Positions 10,166 to 19,228 of a stretch of DNA of 32,651 bases are shown piece by piece (within the stretch, counting starts at the first letter, position 1; the number at the start of each line of letters is the position of its first letter). Source of the stretch: an uncultured Gammaproteobacteria bacterium. GTDB taxonomy: Bacteria > Pseudomonadota > Gammaproteobacteria > Coxiellales > Coxiellaceae. The stretch is from contig CACHNP010000022.1 in assembly GCA_902581285.1 (NCBI GenBank), positions 1 through 32,651 on the forward strand, read 5' to 3'. Made by a program: the position numbers and the translations under genes. The notes under the pieces are model-generated. The model ran no database searches. It was not told the DNA's origin and saw only the letters and a list, made by a program, of their open reading frames with translations.

Positions 10166-10349
10166 CTTTTAATCCATTTATTTTATTCACCGCTGTAACC
10201 TTTCCTATCTACATAACCTATTGAATTTCTATTTTATCGATATAATCAGTTAGTAATGTTTGTATTTTTTTGTTAATGCCTCATATTCATTGTGAAAATT
10301 ATAAGATAAACATAGAGTTACTTATTTTGTCATTTATGATTAATTTTCC

Positions 10350-10377
10350 TTGATATTTAATTTATTTTTACTATATT
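10350..10377 (+). promoter_or_regulatory. Promoter TTGATA-N16-TATATT, TAC-type
   Basis: TTGATA (10350-10355) and TATATT (10372-10377), 16-base spacer, TAC before the -10. The sequence after the -10 (TCC) also matches the 7583 promoter. It drives the two ACP/EF-Tu-like genes. Confidence 0.65.
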
Positions 10378-10420
10378 TCCGCTGAAATTGGTTTTCTTAG
10401 TAAGATTTCTGGAGGCCTGT

Positions 10421-12058
10421 ATGGTGCTGGTATATGTTGGTTTGACACTGGTAGTTTGCATATTAACTGTTATTACTGTTAAGCGTTATGGTGGTGATGG
10501 TAATGTTTCAGTGAAAATTAGATCAAGTCAATTAGATAATAAAGTTACTGAATTACTAAATCGTAAGGATGCTACTTCAGCATTACAATCTGGTCGATCA
10601 ATCAAAGAACATGTTTCATGTCAAATTGCGCTAGATAAACATATTGCAATTGATAAAATAAAAAATGCAAATGATTTGAAAATTGATTTTGGTTATACTA
10701 ACGAGGAAATTGATATTTTGATATGTCAGCTTGAAAATGATTTTCAAATTAAAGCTGGTAAGTTAGCTAAAATGAATATTGTCTACGTTGAAGATTTGGT
10801 TAAGGGGTTGCAAAAGTACACTCAGTCACCATGTGAGTGTTACTTCAAAGAAGGCGATTATAATAGGTGTCAGCATGATGCATGGCTTCATTTACCTAAT
10901 GTATGTGTAGCTGTAATGGGGTTTCATAAATCAGGCGACTCAACCTTATTAAAAGCACTAATGAAATATGCTTTTCCTGGTTCGGCCTCATGCTGTAAAG
11001 ATTCTGACGATACACTTTGTCAATTTGCTTCGGAACACAGCCATTATACGCTCATTGATGTTCCAGGTAGTGCTCGCAAGTTGAATAAGACAGTGAAGGG
11101 TATGGCGCTTTGTGATGCTGGGATTTTTATTGTATCTGTTTCTGACGATGAGATTGATCGAGAATCTATGGATAAAGATGACTCTCTCAGATTACTTATC
11201 GCTCGATCAATGGGTGTAAAAAGGCTGGTTGTATTTATCAATAAAGTTGATTTGAAATCCGATTATGTGTATCTCAAAAAAGTGGAAAATCATATACGCG
11301 CCAAATTAGAGAGATTCGGTTTTGATAGCGTTAGCACACCAGTTATTTTTGGCTCTGCAAAAAAGGCTTTATATGATAGCGATCATCAATACGGAAAAGA
11401 ATCAATTATTAAGTTAATAAAAAAGATGGATTGGTATTTTAATCCTATTAGTAAAGAGCTGAAAACATATCGAATCGACCCATTCAGATTGACAATATCA
11501 TATGTCGATTCCCTCACGGGAGAGGCTGAGGGTGTGATCGCTTCAGGAGTTCTTGAGGTGGGTGATACCGTTGCCATGTGCTCTAGTTCTGTTGCTAATC
11601 AACTAGCTAAGGTCACAGCTATTTCCATATTTGAATCAGAAGTGAAAGCCGCTTATTCAGGTGACTATGTTAAGCTTAAGTTGGAATGTGATAGCTCACT
11701 CATTTCAGATAACGTGGTTTCAATATGTGATACTGAGAATATTGATGACTATATAAACGCTTTGAATTTAAAATTTTATTCGGTCTCTAAAAGACTATCT
11801 TCTTTGAAAATGAATAGGAGCCATGATTTAGGATTCACAATCTTTATTCTAGGTGTCGAAATGATTGGGGCGGCTACGGTTGAAAGTGATACAGTTTTAG
11901 ATCAATCTCAGGGAATAGTATTTAATTTAAGTAAACCGTTTTTAAGAGTGCAGGATAATTCCGCATTTGTTGCTGTATTAGATAATGAGATTATTGGTCA
12001 TGGTATCGTGACGTCACACGGTAAGCTTACCTCTGATCCAAAATTGAAGGGGGTCTAA
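10421..12058 (+). CDS. Membrane-anchored ACP-like/EF-Tu-like fusion GTPase homologue
   Basis: GGAGG at 10411 sets the ATG at 10421 (545 residues). An anchor spans about residues 2-20. Residues about 60-133 follow the acyl carrier protein fold pattern (four helices, LKIDFGYTNEEIDILICQLE), but the serine that carries phosphopantetheine (DSL) is replaced (YTNE), so it should not be acylated. From about 160 an EF-Tu-type GTPase follows: G1 is GFHKSGDST with the P-loop lysine replaced by Asp, G3 DVPG (213-216) and G4 NKVD (274-277) are kept, and GSAKKAL serves as G5. Two beta-barrel domains as in EF-Tu complete the protein, ending with an IVTSHGK-like tail comparable to GRTVGAGVV. Nucleotide binding may survive but hydrolysis is doubtful. 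Its TAA overlaps the next ATG. Confidence 0.88.
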   Translation: MVLVYVGLTLVVCILTVITVKRYGGDGNVSVKIRSSQLDNKVTELLNRKDATSALQSGRSIKEHVSCQIALDKHIAIDKIKNANDLKIDFGYTNEEIDILICQLENDFQIKAGKLAKMNIVYVEDLVKGLQKYTQSPCECYFKEGDYNRCQHDAWLHLPNVCVAVMGFHKSGDSTLLKALMKYAFPGSASCCKDSDDTLCQFASEHSHYTLIDVPGSARKLNKTVKGMALCDAGIFIVSVSDDEIDRESMDKDDSLRLLIARSMGVKRLVVFINKVDLKSDYVYLKKVENHIRAKLERFGFDSVSTPVIFGSAKKALYDSDHQYGKESIIKLIKKMDWYFNPISKELKTYRIDPFRLTISYVDSLTGEAEGVIASGVLEVGDTVAMCSSSVANQLAKVTAISIFESEVKAAYSGDYVKLKLECDSSLISDNVVSICDTENIDDYINALNLKFYSVSKRLSSLKMNRSHDLGFTIFILGVEMIGAATVESDTVLDQSQGIVFNLSKPFLRVQDNSAFVAVLDNEIIGHGIVTSHGKLTSDPKLKGV

Positions 12059-13638
12059 TGAGTAACTTTATTTTAGGTCTAATATTCGGTATTGTTCTCG
12101 TAATTGGGTATTCCTTTTGGTTTGTAAGTAGAAAACTTAAGCTTCTTACAAATTCTGACTATTCAAACTCTGGTCCTTTTTCGACTATGGATGAAAAAAT
12201 CCATAAATCATTCGTTATGATCCATAATATAGAGCCTCATTGTTTAGATATGAAGAGCCGACTTTATGAAGACATGGGTATGAGTAAGGCATCACTTGTG
12301 CTTATCTTAGGTGATCTAGCAAATCAGTGTAATATTAAAATTGATGATTCAGATGTTGGTAAGCTGGTTACAGTTGGTGATATCTCCGATTTGCTTTTGA
12401 AAAAGCATTGGTCTAAATCTAGATGTATGCTTTCTGACTCAAGGTTTACTCGTTTACATCCCTCTTCAGATCTTAATGTTAATTTGCCACATATTACTGT
12501 TGCCTTAATAGGAGAGAGTAATGAAAGTAATTTAAAGCTACTAGCGTCATTTCAGCATGATTTAAACGTGACAACGAATGATAATATTAATTCAAAAAAA
12601 CAGGCACCTAATCGCGAAGTTGAAAGCGCGGGAGTGCATACCAGATTCGTGTCTAAACGAAATCAATATACTGTTTTGCATGCTTTGCAGCAACCCAATA
12701 CGTCAAAAAAATTGATTGGCTCAATTATGTCATCTGACGCGTTAATTATCGTTGTTGATGTTGTTATTGGGTTTAATGCGCGGCTTATGAGAGAAGCTCT
12801 TATTTTTAGCAAACAATCACACATGGCCCCTCTTATTATCTACTTTGATAATGTTAATCAGATTGATTCCAAAATAAGACAAGAGAAAATGGATTGGTAT
12901 GAAAATACTCTTCGACAGCTCCTTTTCGGATTTGGGTTTTCGGATCATGAGTATTTTTTTCATAATCCATATACATATCACAAACACAGTACTCAAGATC
13001 TAACTAGTGTACTAAAGCTGATTGATATTATGGATGTAAAGTGTGATTCAACAGTTAAGAAATCTTTGTCTGATCGAGTTTCGCCAGTGAGATTTTATAT
13101 TCATTCTTTTTACTTTGGTAAGACTAAAACTATTATTCACGGTATTGTCAATAAAGGTATTCTGAAAAAAAAGGATAAAATAAAGTTCATTTCTGCTGAT
13201 GGTGGTGTGTGTGATTCTCGGGTCGAATCAATTAAATTCTGTCTTCATGATGTGCAGTGTGCTTATGCAGGTGATTATGTGTCTTTATCACTTTCAAACG
13301 TAGATAAGAAATACATTCGTTCTGATCATCTTGCTTATGGTGATAAAGAAATTACATTGTATGACTCTTTCACGGCAGTTATTATGATGAGGAAAAGAAA
13401 GTTTAGTGACTATAAATTATCTGCTGTTTCAGGTAAACGTTATTTGATTTACGTTGGATCTAATCGTATTTATGGGACTATTTTTATCACTAATAATGTC
13501 ATTTCTTTTCAAGAAGATATCGAACTTGAATGCAAAATAGTTCTTGATACACCGATTTTGTTATGTCCTGACTGTGAAAATATATTGATTAGGGATAATA
13601 ACAAAACCATTGCTACCGGGAGAATTATTTATGAATAG
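12058..13638 (+). CDS. Membrane-anchored ACP-like/EF-Tu-like pseudo-GTPase (tandem paralogue)
   Basis: The start overlaps the previous stop (TAATG), implying coupled translation. The 526 residues repeat the upstream architecture: anchor at 5-23, basic patch RKLKLL, ACP-like domain at about 44-115 (LYEDMGMSKASLVLILGDL, with the modified serine again absent), then an EF-Tu-like body. All nucleotide motifs are degraded: G1 reads GESNESNL, G3 is lost (LHALQQPN) and G4 is FDNVNQID. The hydrophobic strand pattern, the domain 2 segment (IHGIVNKGILKKKDKIKF, cf. VTGRVERGIIKVGEEV) and the final NNKTIATGRI (cf. GGRTVGAGVV) keep the homology clear. A structural partner of the 10421 product is the likely role: an active-like/inactive-like pair. 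It is not a recent pseudogene, since the frame is intact over 1.5 kb. Confidence 0.87.
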   Translation: MSNFILGLIFGIVLVIGYSFWFVSRKLKLLTNSDYSNSGPFSTMDEKIHKSFVMIHNIEPHCLDMKSRLYEDMGMSKASLVLILGDLANQCNIKIDDSDVGKLVTVGDISDLLLKKHWSKSRCMLSDSRFTRLHPSSDLNVNLPHITVALIGESNESNLKLLASFQHDLNVTTNDNINSKKQAPNREVESAGVHTRFVSKRNQYTVLHALQQPNTSKKLIGSIMSSDALIIVVDVVIGFNARLMREALIFSKQSHMAPLIIYFDNVNQIDSKIRQEKMDWYENTLRQLLFGFGFSDHEYFFHNPYTYHKHSTQDLTSVLKLIDIMDVKCDSTVKKSLSDRVSPVRFYIHSFYFGKTKTIIHGIVNKGILKKKDKIKFISADGGVCDSRVESIKFCLHDVQCAYAGDYVSLSLSNVDKKYIRSDHLAYGDKEITLYDSFTAVIMMRKRKFSDYKLSAVSGKRYLIYVGSNRIYGTIFITNNVISFQEDIELECKIVLDTPILLCPDCENILIRDNNKTIATGRIIYE

Positions 13639-13695
13639 TATATAATTTGAATTTTTGTTTATTTATTGTATTATTTAAAATAGAGGAGAATTGTG

Positions 13696-13962
13696 ATGCA
13701 AACTATAATTATTTTATGGCACATATTTGTATTTTTTGTCGTTTTTTTTGTTTTGGTGGCTATTATAGAAAGAACCGTTGGATTTCCATTTTTTTGGAAA
13801 ATGTTTCGTAACATGTGGAATGGATTGCTGTGGCTGGTAACCCTCTTTTTTGAAAAAAGAGATGAGTACCGCGCTAAGTTCAGATGGAAGTCTCCTGCCG
13901 ATAAACGGGTTAAGAAATCCGTAGTAAGACGTCCTTCGCCAAAATCAAAATCCGCTAAATAG
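13696..13962 (+). CDS. Small basic-tailed membrane protein
   Basis: The ATG at 13696 is seven bases after GAGGAG; the GTG three bases earlier is too close to it. The 88-residue product has a hydrophobic segment at about 4-24, a second shorter one at about 42-53, and a C-terminal tail of about 30 residues rich in Lys and Arg (RVKKSVVRRPSPKSKSAK). Both ends of the tail would face the cytoplasm. Such a tail could bind the strongly acidic anchored protein encoded at 14707, or nucleic acid or phospholipid; this is inference. No family recognised. Confidence 0.75.
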   Translation: MQTIIILWHIFVFFVVFFVLVAIIERTVGFPFFWKMFRNMWNGLLWLVTLFFEKRDEYRAKFRWKSPADKRVKKSVVRRPSPKSKSAK

Positions 13963-14094
13963 CGTATTTTAATATTTTGAAGTATTATTGCGTTTTTTCT
14001 CACTAGATTTTCGCATCATGTATCAATATTCCTAAATATTCTTTGCTAAATCCAGATTTTTTACACTATTTATGTACTAAAATAGGCGCTAACT

Positions 14095-14532
14095 ATGAAT
14101 TATCCTGTGATCTTTATTATAAGTATTGTGGTTCTAATTTTTTTATTTATTTTATTGTATTGTTTAGCTAGTTCTATCTTAAAGAGGAAGTGTCGAGAAC
14201 ATACCATAATAGAACTTGATAACCTTAGAAAAGAGTTTTTATTGTTATTAAATAATTCTAATAAATTGCTTAAACAGACTCAGTCACACTTTCATGATGC
14301 CTTGAAATACACGCAGGACTTAAGCTTAGGAGCACATAAACATAGAGACAGTAAGTGTGCATGTCAGTCTGTTGACTGTGATAATAATGATAGTGAATTG
14401 ATTAGACCGGTACCATCTTTAACAGCGGTTAATCTTGCTGATATCGAGTTCATTCATTATAAGTCTTTATCGTTGTCAAAAGGGTGTTGTGAGATGTCTG
14501 GCGTGTATCCTAAAGTTAAACTTTATTATTAA
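14095..14532 (+). CDS. Small membrane-anchored protein with helical region
   Basis: The 145-residue frame starts at 14095 with only a weak ribosome binding site (AGGCG). A strongly hydrophobic anchor covers about residues 5-27, followed by KRKCREH. Residues about 35-70 have a heptad-like pattern typical of a helix or short coiled coil (IIELDNLRKEFLLLLNN). The C-terminal half holds five cysteines and no known motif. It shares the anchor-then-basic-patch layout of the cluster. Confidence 0.7.
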   Translation: MNYPVIFIISIVVLIFLFILLYCLASSILKRKCREHTIIELDNLRKEFLLLLNNSNKLLKQTQSHFHDALKYTQDLSLGAHKHRDSKCACQSVDCDNNDSELIRPVPSLTAVNLADIEFIHYKSLSLSKGCCEMSGVYPKVKLYY

Positions 14533-14647
14533 TATCAGTACTTTATGCTTTAGTCAATTATTGATATTTTTTTGGTGTGTTTGTTTTATGGTTTTTTTTA
14601 TTTCGATAAAATTAGAAGCTTAAATATTATTTTTCTGTCTATAAATC

Positions 14648-14675
14648 TTGTTTTTTTTTTATACTTTACTATATT
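14648..14675 (+). promoter_or_regulatory. Promoter TTGTTT-N16-TATATT, TAC-type
   Basis: TTGTTT (14648-14653) and TATATT (14670-14675), 16-base spacer, TAC before the -10, 32 bases before the ATG at 14707. It lies inside the longer open frame that begins at 14572, which supports the later start. Confidence 0.6.
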
Positions 14676-14706
14676 TGCCCTAGTTTTGAACAATTGGGAG
14701 AAGGTC

Positions 14707-15954
14707 ATGATTATTTTAGAAATTTTTATAGCTCTGGTAGTAGTGGTTGTTGTTATTAGAAGCTTTTCTGCCCCTAAGGCCTATGTTTCAGAGCAGTTCA
14801 AAACGTATCGATCACGAAACAATGTAACTCCTACGGAAAATTGGTTAATTAAAAAAGCAGAGAAGGCTATGGATCTCAAGGATAGTCAAGAAGAACTAGA
14901 AGCAGCAGAAGTAGAGGAATTAATAGCCAAAGCTGAAGAAGAAGCTAAAGAAACTAAAGAAGCATTAGCCAAAGCTAAAGAAGAAGCTAAAGAAACTGAA
15001 GAAGTAGCAGACGAAGCGTCTGAAGAAGAAGCAGAGGTTGAAGAAGCTGAAGAAGCAGCTACAGAAGAAGCATCTGAAGAAGAAGCATCTGAAGAAGAAG
15101 CAGACGAAGCATCTGAAGAAGAAGCATCTGAAGAAGAAGCATCTGAAGAAGAAGCAGAAGAAGCTGAAGAAACAGTTGAAGAAGTATTAGACGAAGCTGA
15201 AGAAGCAGCAGAAGAAGAAGCAGACGAAGCTGAAGAAGCAGTTGAAGAAGTCGTAGACGAAGCTGAAGAAGCAGTAGAAGAAGTCGTAGACGAAGCTGAA
15301 GAAGAAGCCGAAGCTGAAGAAGAAGCATCTGAAGAAGAAGCCGAAGCTGAAGAAGCAGCTGAAGAAGAACCAGACTACGCTGAAGAAGTCGAATCAGATG
15401 AAAAGGAAGGAGATTATGATGACTCAAGCAAAACTGATCAGATGATCGTTTTACTAACTGAGATGATTGATTTAGTGGATGATAAGCATTGGCGGAAGAA
15501 TTTTAAGAAAGCCAGGTCTCGTCTTCAAGCAGTTGACGTGAAGAATCAGAAAAAATTCAGAGCCGCAGTAAATCTTGTGTTAGGTATGTATGGCGGTATG
15601 GGAAGTCTAAATGATAATTATTTCTATGAGGGGAAATTTGAGGATTGTTCAAATCGACTTTATGACATTGCAAATCAAGTGGTGTTTGACGAAGGAGAAG
15701 AAGACAATGATCACGAGCAACAAGAAGAGATTTATTATGGCAAGTTAAAATTCTATAACCAGGAAAAATATTATGGTTTTATCATACCAGATGATGGAGG
15801 GGCTGATATTTTCGTCTTTCATACTGGAATTGTCAATTCTGAGGATATAAAAGCAGGTGATCATGTCAGTTACTCTATTGAAAAAAAGCATAAGAGGGGT
15901 TTACAGGCCGTTAACGTAGAAAAAATTGATCCATGGCATCTTTATCTTGAGTAG
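14707..15954 (+). CDS. Membrane-anchored acidic-repeat protein with DUF6966-like and cold-shock domains
   Basis: The ATG at 14707 is chosen for its GGGAGAAGG leader and the promoter just upstream (415 residues). An anchor occupies residues 3-17. Residues about 55-235 are almost only Glu, Ala, Asp, Ser and Val in short repeats (EEASEEEAS, DEAEEAVEEVV), an extremely acidic rod or disordered spacer. Residues about 242-325 resemble DUF6966, including LGMYGGMGSLND. The C-terminus, about 344-408, is a cold-shock domain: GKLKFYNQEKYYGFIIPDDG with RNP1-like YYGFI and RNP2-like IFVFH. Cold-shock domains bind single-stranded RNA or DNA, so the protein may present a nucleic-acid-binding head held off the membrane by the acidic spacer. 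It is the last gene of the membrane-anchored cluster. Confidence 0.88.
   Translation: MIILEIFIALVVVVVVIRSFSAPKAYVSEQFKTYRSRNNVTPTENWLIKKAEKAMDLKDSQEELEAAEVEELIAKAEEEAKETKEALAKAKEEAKETEEVADEASEEEAEVEEAEEAATEEASEEEASEEEADEASEEEASEEEASEEEAEEAEETVEEVLDEAEEAAEEEADEAEEAVEEVVDEAEEAVEEVVDEAEEEAEAEEEASEEEAEAEEAAEEEPDYAEEVESDEKEGDYDDSSKTDQMIVLLTEMIDLVDDKHWRKNFKKARSRLQAVDVKNQKKFRAAVNLVLGMYGGMGSLNDNYFYEGKFEDCSNRLYDIANQVVFDEGEEDNDHEQQEEIYYGKLKFYNQEKYYGFIIPDDGGADIFVFHTGIVNSEDIKAGDHVSYSIEKKHKRGLQAVNVEKIDPWHLYLE
15010..15400 (+). repeat. Low-complexity GAAGAAGAAGC-type repeat coding the acidic spacer
   Basis: Imperfect tandem units such as GCATCTGAAGAAGAA and GACGAAGCTGAAGAAGCAG repeat through this part of the 14707 gene. 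Frame and amino-acid composition are preserved, so units can be gained or lost in multiples of three. The opposite strand shows a long Leu-rich open frame that is only the mirror of this repeat. Confidence 0.85.
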
Positions 15955-15982
15955 GCTTGTTGTGTGTAATACAAATCATAGT

Positions 15983-16026
15983 AGTGTCGTATTTAAACGG
16001 CACTATGCCTATTCTCCTGTTTTTTC
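15983..16026 (+). terminator. Hairpin after the cluster, possible terminator
   Basis: AGTGTCG (15983-15989) pairs with CGGCACT (15998-16004) with one G-T pair and an eight-base loop. A six-T run comes only about 15 bases later, so function as an intrinsic terminator is uncertain. Confidence 0.35.
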
Positions 16027-16093
16027 AATCCATTCTAACGACTTGTAATTGACAATACATTACTATATATCTCAACTATTTTAGTCGAGTGTC

Positions 16094-16457
16094 ATGTTTT
16101 TTCACATTAATGGCAATTATGATCGATTAATTCAGTCCATGGAAAGGAGACATTTATTAAGAAATGAAAAATGGTACCACTTAATTTTAGTGCTTATACT
16201 TACTAGTTTGTCATGCGCATCTTTTGCCAGAAAATCACTGGTATGCCAGCACTTTGTGGAATATGATACCATTGTTAAACAAATGAATCATTGTGATTGC
16301 ACGTCAGTACGTGCCTGGTGACAAACAGTCTATTGTGGACCTTGGTTTAGGTACCATCCAATTCACTGTTAATATCCAAGGGTGCTTAAATAACAAAACA
16401 GGTGTGCGGTGTGTCAACAAAGTACTTTCGAGTGACGGCTGTTCCTGGCAAACCTAA
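16094..16457 (+). pseudogene. Frameshifted gene for a small secreted cysteine-containing protein
   Basis: The first frame (ATG at 16094 or 16139) gives a signal-peptide-like N-terminus (ILVLILTSLSCASFA) and a Cys-containing start of the mature protein, then ends at 16321 after DCTSVRAW. In the +1 frame, coding-like sequence continues from about 16311 to the TAA at 16455-16457 (VPGDKQSIVDLGLGTIQFTV and further, with four more cysteines). Joining both gives a plausible secreted protein of about 105 residues. A real frameshift mutation, a sequencing error or a programmed shift could each explain it. No family recognised. No good ribosome binding site precedes either ATG, which favours decay. Confidence 0.55.
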
Positions 16458-16685
16458 TACGATAAAATAATTTCATGATGTAATGCGCTGGTTGATACCT
16501 GTCTTACCTGGGGTGGGGTTTAATGATACTCGCACTTATCTTTTGATTTTTAAATTTCACTCAATTGTATCCAAAATCATAGGTGTTACTGCCGACTTAA
16601 TAGCTCGACAATAGAACAAAATATGACCATGTTGATTTTAAAAACCCCTTATTTTCATTTCTTTGTTGTATTCTGAGCGGATTGC

Positions 16686-16714
16686 TTGAGTGATCATTTA
16701 AATCTGGGTATTAT
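16686..16714 (+). promoter_or_regulatory. Candidate lysS promoter
   Basis: TTGAGT (16686-16691) and TATTAT (16709-16714) are 17 bases apart, 30 bases before the lysS start codon. Spacing is ideal and the hexamers are moderate matches. Confidence 0.45.
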
Positions 16715-16743
16715 CGTGTCATTCAATTGAACGGAGAAAGATT

Positions 16744-18252
16744 GTGACAGACGAAATTTTAGATCATGCCGCTAGTCAAGCTGAACAAAATGAGCAAATG
16801 GTTTTGCGAAGACAAAAGCTAACGTTGATGCGCGAGCAGGGAGTTGCTTATCCCAACGATTTCGCCCGTAAGGATTTTGCTGTCGATTGTCATGAGCAAT
16901 ATGATGGGCATGATAAAGAAGGGCTAGCTGAATTAGCGATTGAAGTTTCTATGGCGGGACGTTTGATGACCCGCCGAGTGATGGGGAAGGCGAGTTTTGC
17001 CACTATTCAAGACATGAGCGGACAAATACAGCTTTACGTTCGACGTGATGATTTGTCTGAGGGGCTGTATGCGGAATTTAAAAATTGGGATTTTGGTGAT
17101 ATTCTTGGTGTCAAAGGCATTTTATTTAAAACTAAAACGGGCGAGTTATCTGTTCACGTATCTGAAATTCGTATATTGACAAAATCATTGCGTCCTTTGC
17201 CTGATAAGCACCATGGTCTTGTGGATCAGGAGCAGCGCTTTCGACAACGTTACCTAGATTTAATCACGAATGATCGTTCACGTGAGATTTTTCGAGTTCG
17301 ATCGAAGCTTATTAAAGAAATGCGATCTTTTTTTGATGCCCATAGATACATGGAAGTTGAAACCCCCATGATGCATGCTCAGCCGGGTGGAGCAACAGCC
17401 AAGCCTTTTACTACGCATCATAATGCCTTAGACATGGAATTGTATTTGCGTGTCGCTCCTGAGTTGTATTTAAAGCGTCTTGTTGTGGGTGGTTTTGAGC
17501 GAGTCTATGAAATCAACCGTAACTTTCGTAATGAGGGGATTTCGACTCGACATAACCCCGAATTCACGATGATTGAATTTTACCAAGCATTTGCGACGTA
17601 CCATGACATGATGGATCTGACAGAAGACTTATTACGAACATGCGCTCAAAATGTCTTAGGAAGGACTGAGGTTGACTATCAGGGGAATAAGTTGGATTTT
17701 GGCTTACCATTTGTTCGTATGAGTATGTGCGAGGCTATTAAATTGCATTCAAACCACACGGATGAAGAGTTGGCTGATAAGGATGCGTTATGTCAAATTG
17801 TGAAGCAGCATGGTGTGGATACTGATGGCATGGGGTTAGGTAAATTGCAGTTGGAGTTGTTTGAAGCTGTTGCAGAAAAGCAGTTGATTCAGCCAACGTT
17901 CATCACGGGTTATCCTAAAGAAGTGTCTCCTTTGGCTCGTGCTTCCGATGACAATGATTTCTTAACCGATCGATTTGAATTTTTCGTTGCGGGACAAGAG
18001 ATCGCAAACGGTTTTTCAGAGTTGAATGACCCCGAAGATCAGGCTGCGCGATTTAAACAACAATTGTTGGCAAAAGAGCAGGGTGATGAAGAGGCGATGA
18101 GTTACGATGAAGATTACATTACAGCACTTGAAGTGGGCCTGCCTCCAACGGCAGGTGAAGGGATTGGTATCGATCGGCTGACCATGTTGTTTACTGATTC
18201 GCCATCCATTCGTGAAGTGATATTATTTCCGTTGTTGAGGCGCAAGTCTTAA
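16744..18252 (+). CDS. lysS: Lysyl-tRNA synthetase, class II
   Basis: The 502-residue protein charges tRNA-Lys with lysine in the cytoplasm using ATP. The start is GTG at 16744 with GGAG seven bases before it. The N-terminal part is the OB-fold anticodon-binding domain (about 65-160, including [19 protein letters not shown]). The catalytic domain carries motif 2 ([20 protein letters not shown]) and motif 3 ([16 protein letters not shown]), plus METPMMH-like motif 1 ([20 protein letters not shown]). Length and motifs are standard for bacterial LysS and the sequence appears fully functional. It stands alone with its own promoter and is not functionally tied to the preceding cluster. It is the best phylogenetic marker in the window. 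Confidence 0.98.
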   Translation: MTDEILDHAASQAEQNEQMVLRRQKLTLMREQGVAYPNDFARKDFAVDCHEQYDGHDKEGLAELAIEVSMAGRLMTRRVMGKASFATIQDMSGQIQLYVRRDDLSEGLYAEFKNWDFGDILGVKGILFKTKTGELSVHVSEIRILTKSLRPLPDKHHGLVDQEQRFRQRYLDLITNDRSREIFRVRSKLIKEMRSFFDAHRYMEVETPMMHAQPGGATAKPFTTHHNALDMELYLRVAPELYLKRLVVGGFERVYEINRNFRNEGISTRHNPEFTMIEFYQAFATYHDMMDLTEDLLRTCAQNVLGRTEVDYQGNKLDFGLPFVRMSMCEAIKLHSNHTDEELADKDALCQIVKQHGVDTDGMGLGKLQLELFEAVAEKQLIQPTFITGYPKEVSPLARASDDNDFLTDRFEFFVAGQEIANGFSELNDPEDQAARFKQQLLAKEQGDEEAMSYDEDYITALEVGLPPTAGEGIGIDRLTMLFTDSPSIREVILFPLLRRKS

Positions 18253-18337
18253 GATGTGTTTTGCTTTTTGACTTTTTCGTTGGCATGATTTTTTTAATCA
18301 GTTAATCAGTTTAACTGCGGCTGATAATTCTGCTATT

Positions 18338-19228
18338 TCAATCCATTGCTAGTACAGCTGAGCCACAGGGGTTGCCATAATCTCTTTTTCTTTGATCCGT
18401 GTTGGCGTTCAGTGGAAATAGGCAATTAACGCTGATCTTTTTACCAATGACACCTTTACTTGCTATCACGCCTGACTGAGGAGCGCCATTTGGTGTATAC
18501 CAAGGAGCGTTAAATATTGAGAGATTGGAAGAAGGTTTTGGTATACGATTTTTATTTAGGCTAGACCAGGACCGCATTGATGGTGTGGTGATTTCTTCTT
18601 GGTGGAAAATAATCGATAGAAATATGTCAGATAATTGGTCGAACTGTTTGTTGAGTTTGGCTATGAGTTGCTGGCAAACGTCATCTGTGGGCGATAGGCA
18701 TGAGAATGGCGCTTTTTGTGTTTTAATAGCGGATGAGCTTAATTGAACAAGTGGTAGTGTTTCTCCGGTTTTAGTTTTCCAGGCACTCACCCATTGTTGA
18801 GCCAGTTTTTTTGTGAGGTTGGTTAGTTGCGGGGTTGAACGTGCAAATGGGTTATCATCACCCACCATGAAAACCGCTGCTAATGCGTGCTTGATCACCC
18901 GCCAGTTGACAGAGTACTCATTGAAGTAATTGACTATAGTGATGTTGTCTTGTGGAGCGAAGTAATATGCTGGGTTTGGCACTGAACCGTTGGTGACAGC
19001 TTGTTGTACTTCGAGCATCACACCTTCTTGGTTTGCGCTTAGTGAGCAACATGTTTCGGACCAGTCACCTTGTGTTTTGTTGACTTGAGTGAGAAATTGA
19101 TTTGCTGTGATGTTGTTCTGGCATGTTGTATTATAATGCACTAGCGCGTTGCTAATTTGACCGTGAACGGCTTTTGTTATTGCCGCTGTCAGTAACCAAA
19201 ATAATGAATGGATTTGTTTTTTTTTCAT
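18338..19228 (-). CDS. Secreted protein of unknown function
   Basis: The 296-residue product begins with a signal peptide (MKKKQIHSLFWLLTAAITKA, likely cleaved around VHG-Q). The mature part has seven cysteines, including an adjacent pair (ETCCS), and ends YGNPCGSAVLAMD. This points to a periplasmic or secreted, disulphide-bonded protein. I recognise no catalytic motif or family. It converges with lysS, 85 bases away, and its start faces away from the M32 peptidase gene. Confidence 0.82.
   Translation of the reverse strand: MKKKQIHSLFWLLTAAITKAVHGQISNALVHYNTTCQNNITANQFLTQVNKTQGDWSETCCSLSANQEGVMLEVQQAVTNGSVPNPAYYFAPQDNITIVNYFNEYSVNWRVIKHALAAVFMVGDDNPFARSTPQLTNLTKKLAQQWVSAWKTKTGETLPLVQLSSSAIKTQKAPFSCLSPTDDVCQQLIAKLNKQFDQLSDIFLSIIFHQEEITTPSMRSWSSLNKNRIPKPSSNLSIFNAPWYTPNGAPQSGVIASKGVIGKKISVNCLFPLNANTDQRKRDYGNPCGSAVLAMD

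Noticed and set aside
15059-15427. Long Leu-rich open frame on the minus strand
   Set aside because: It is the reverse complement of the Glu/Ala repeat (GAAGAAGC reads as Leu/Leu/Gln codons); composition alone keeps it open.
18299-18317. CAGTTAA-TCAGT-TTAACTG hairpin between lysS and the convergent gene
   Set aside because: Its T-rich flank is on the wrong side for either transcript, so I do not call it an intrinsic terminator.
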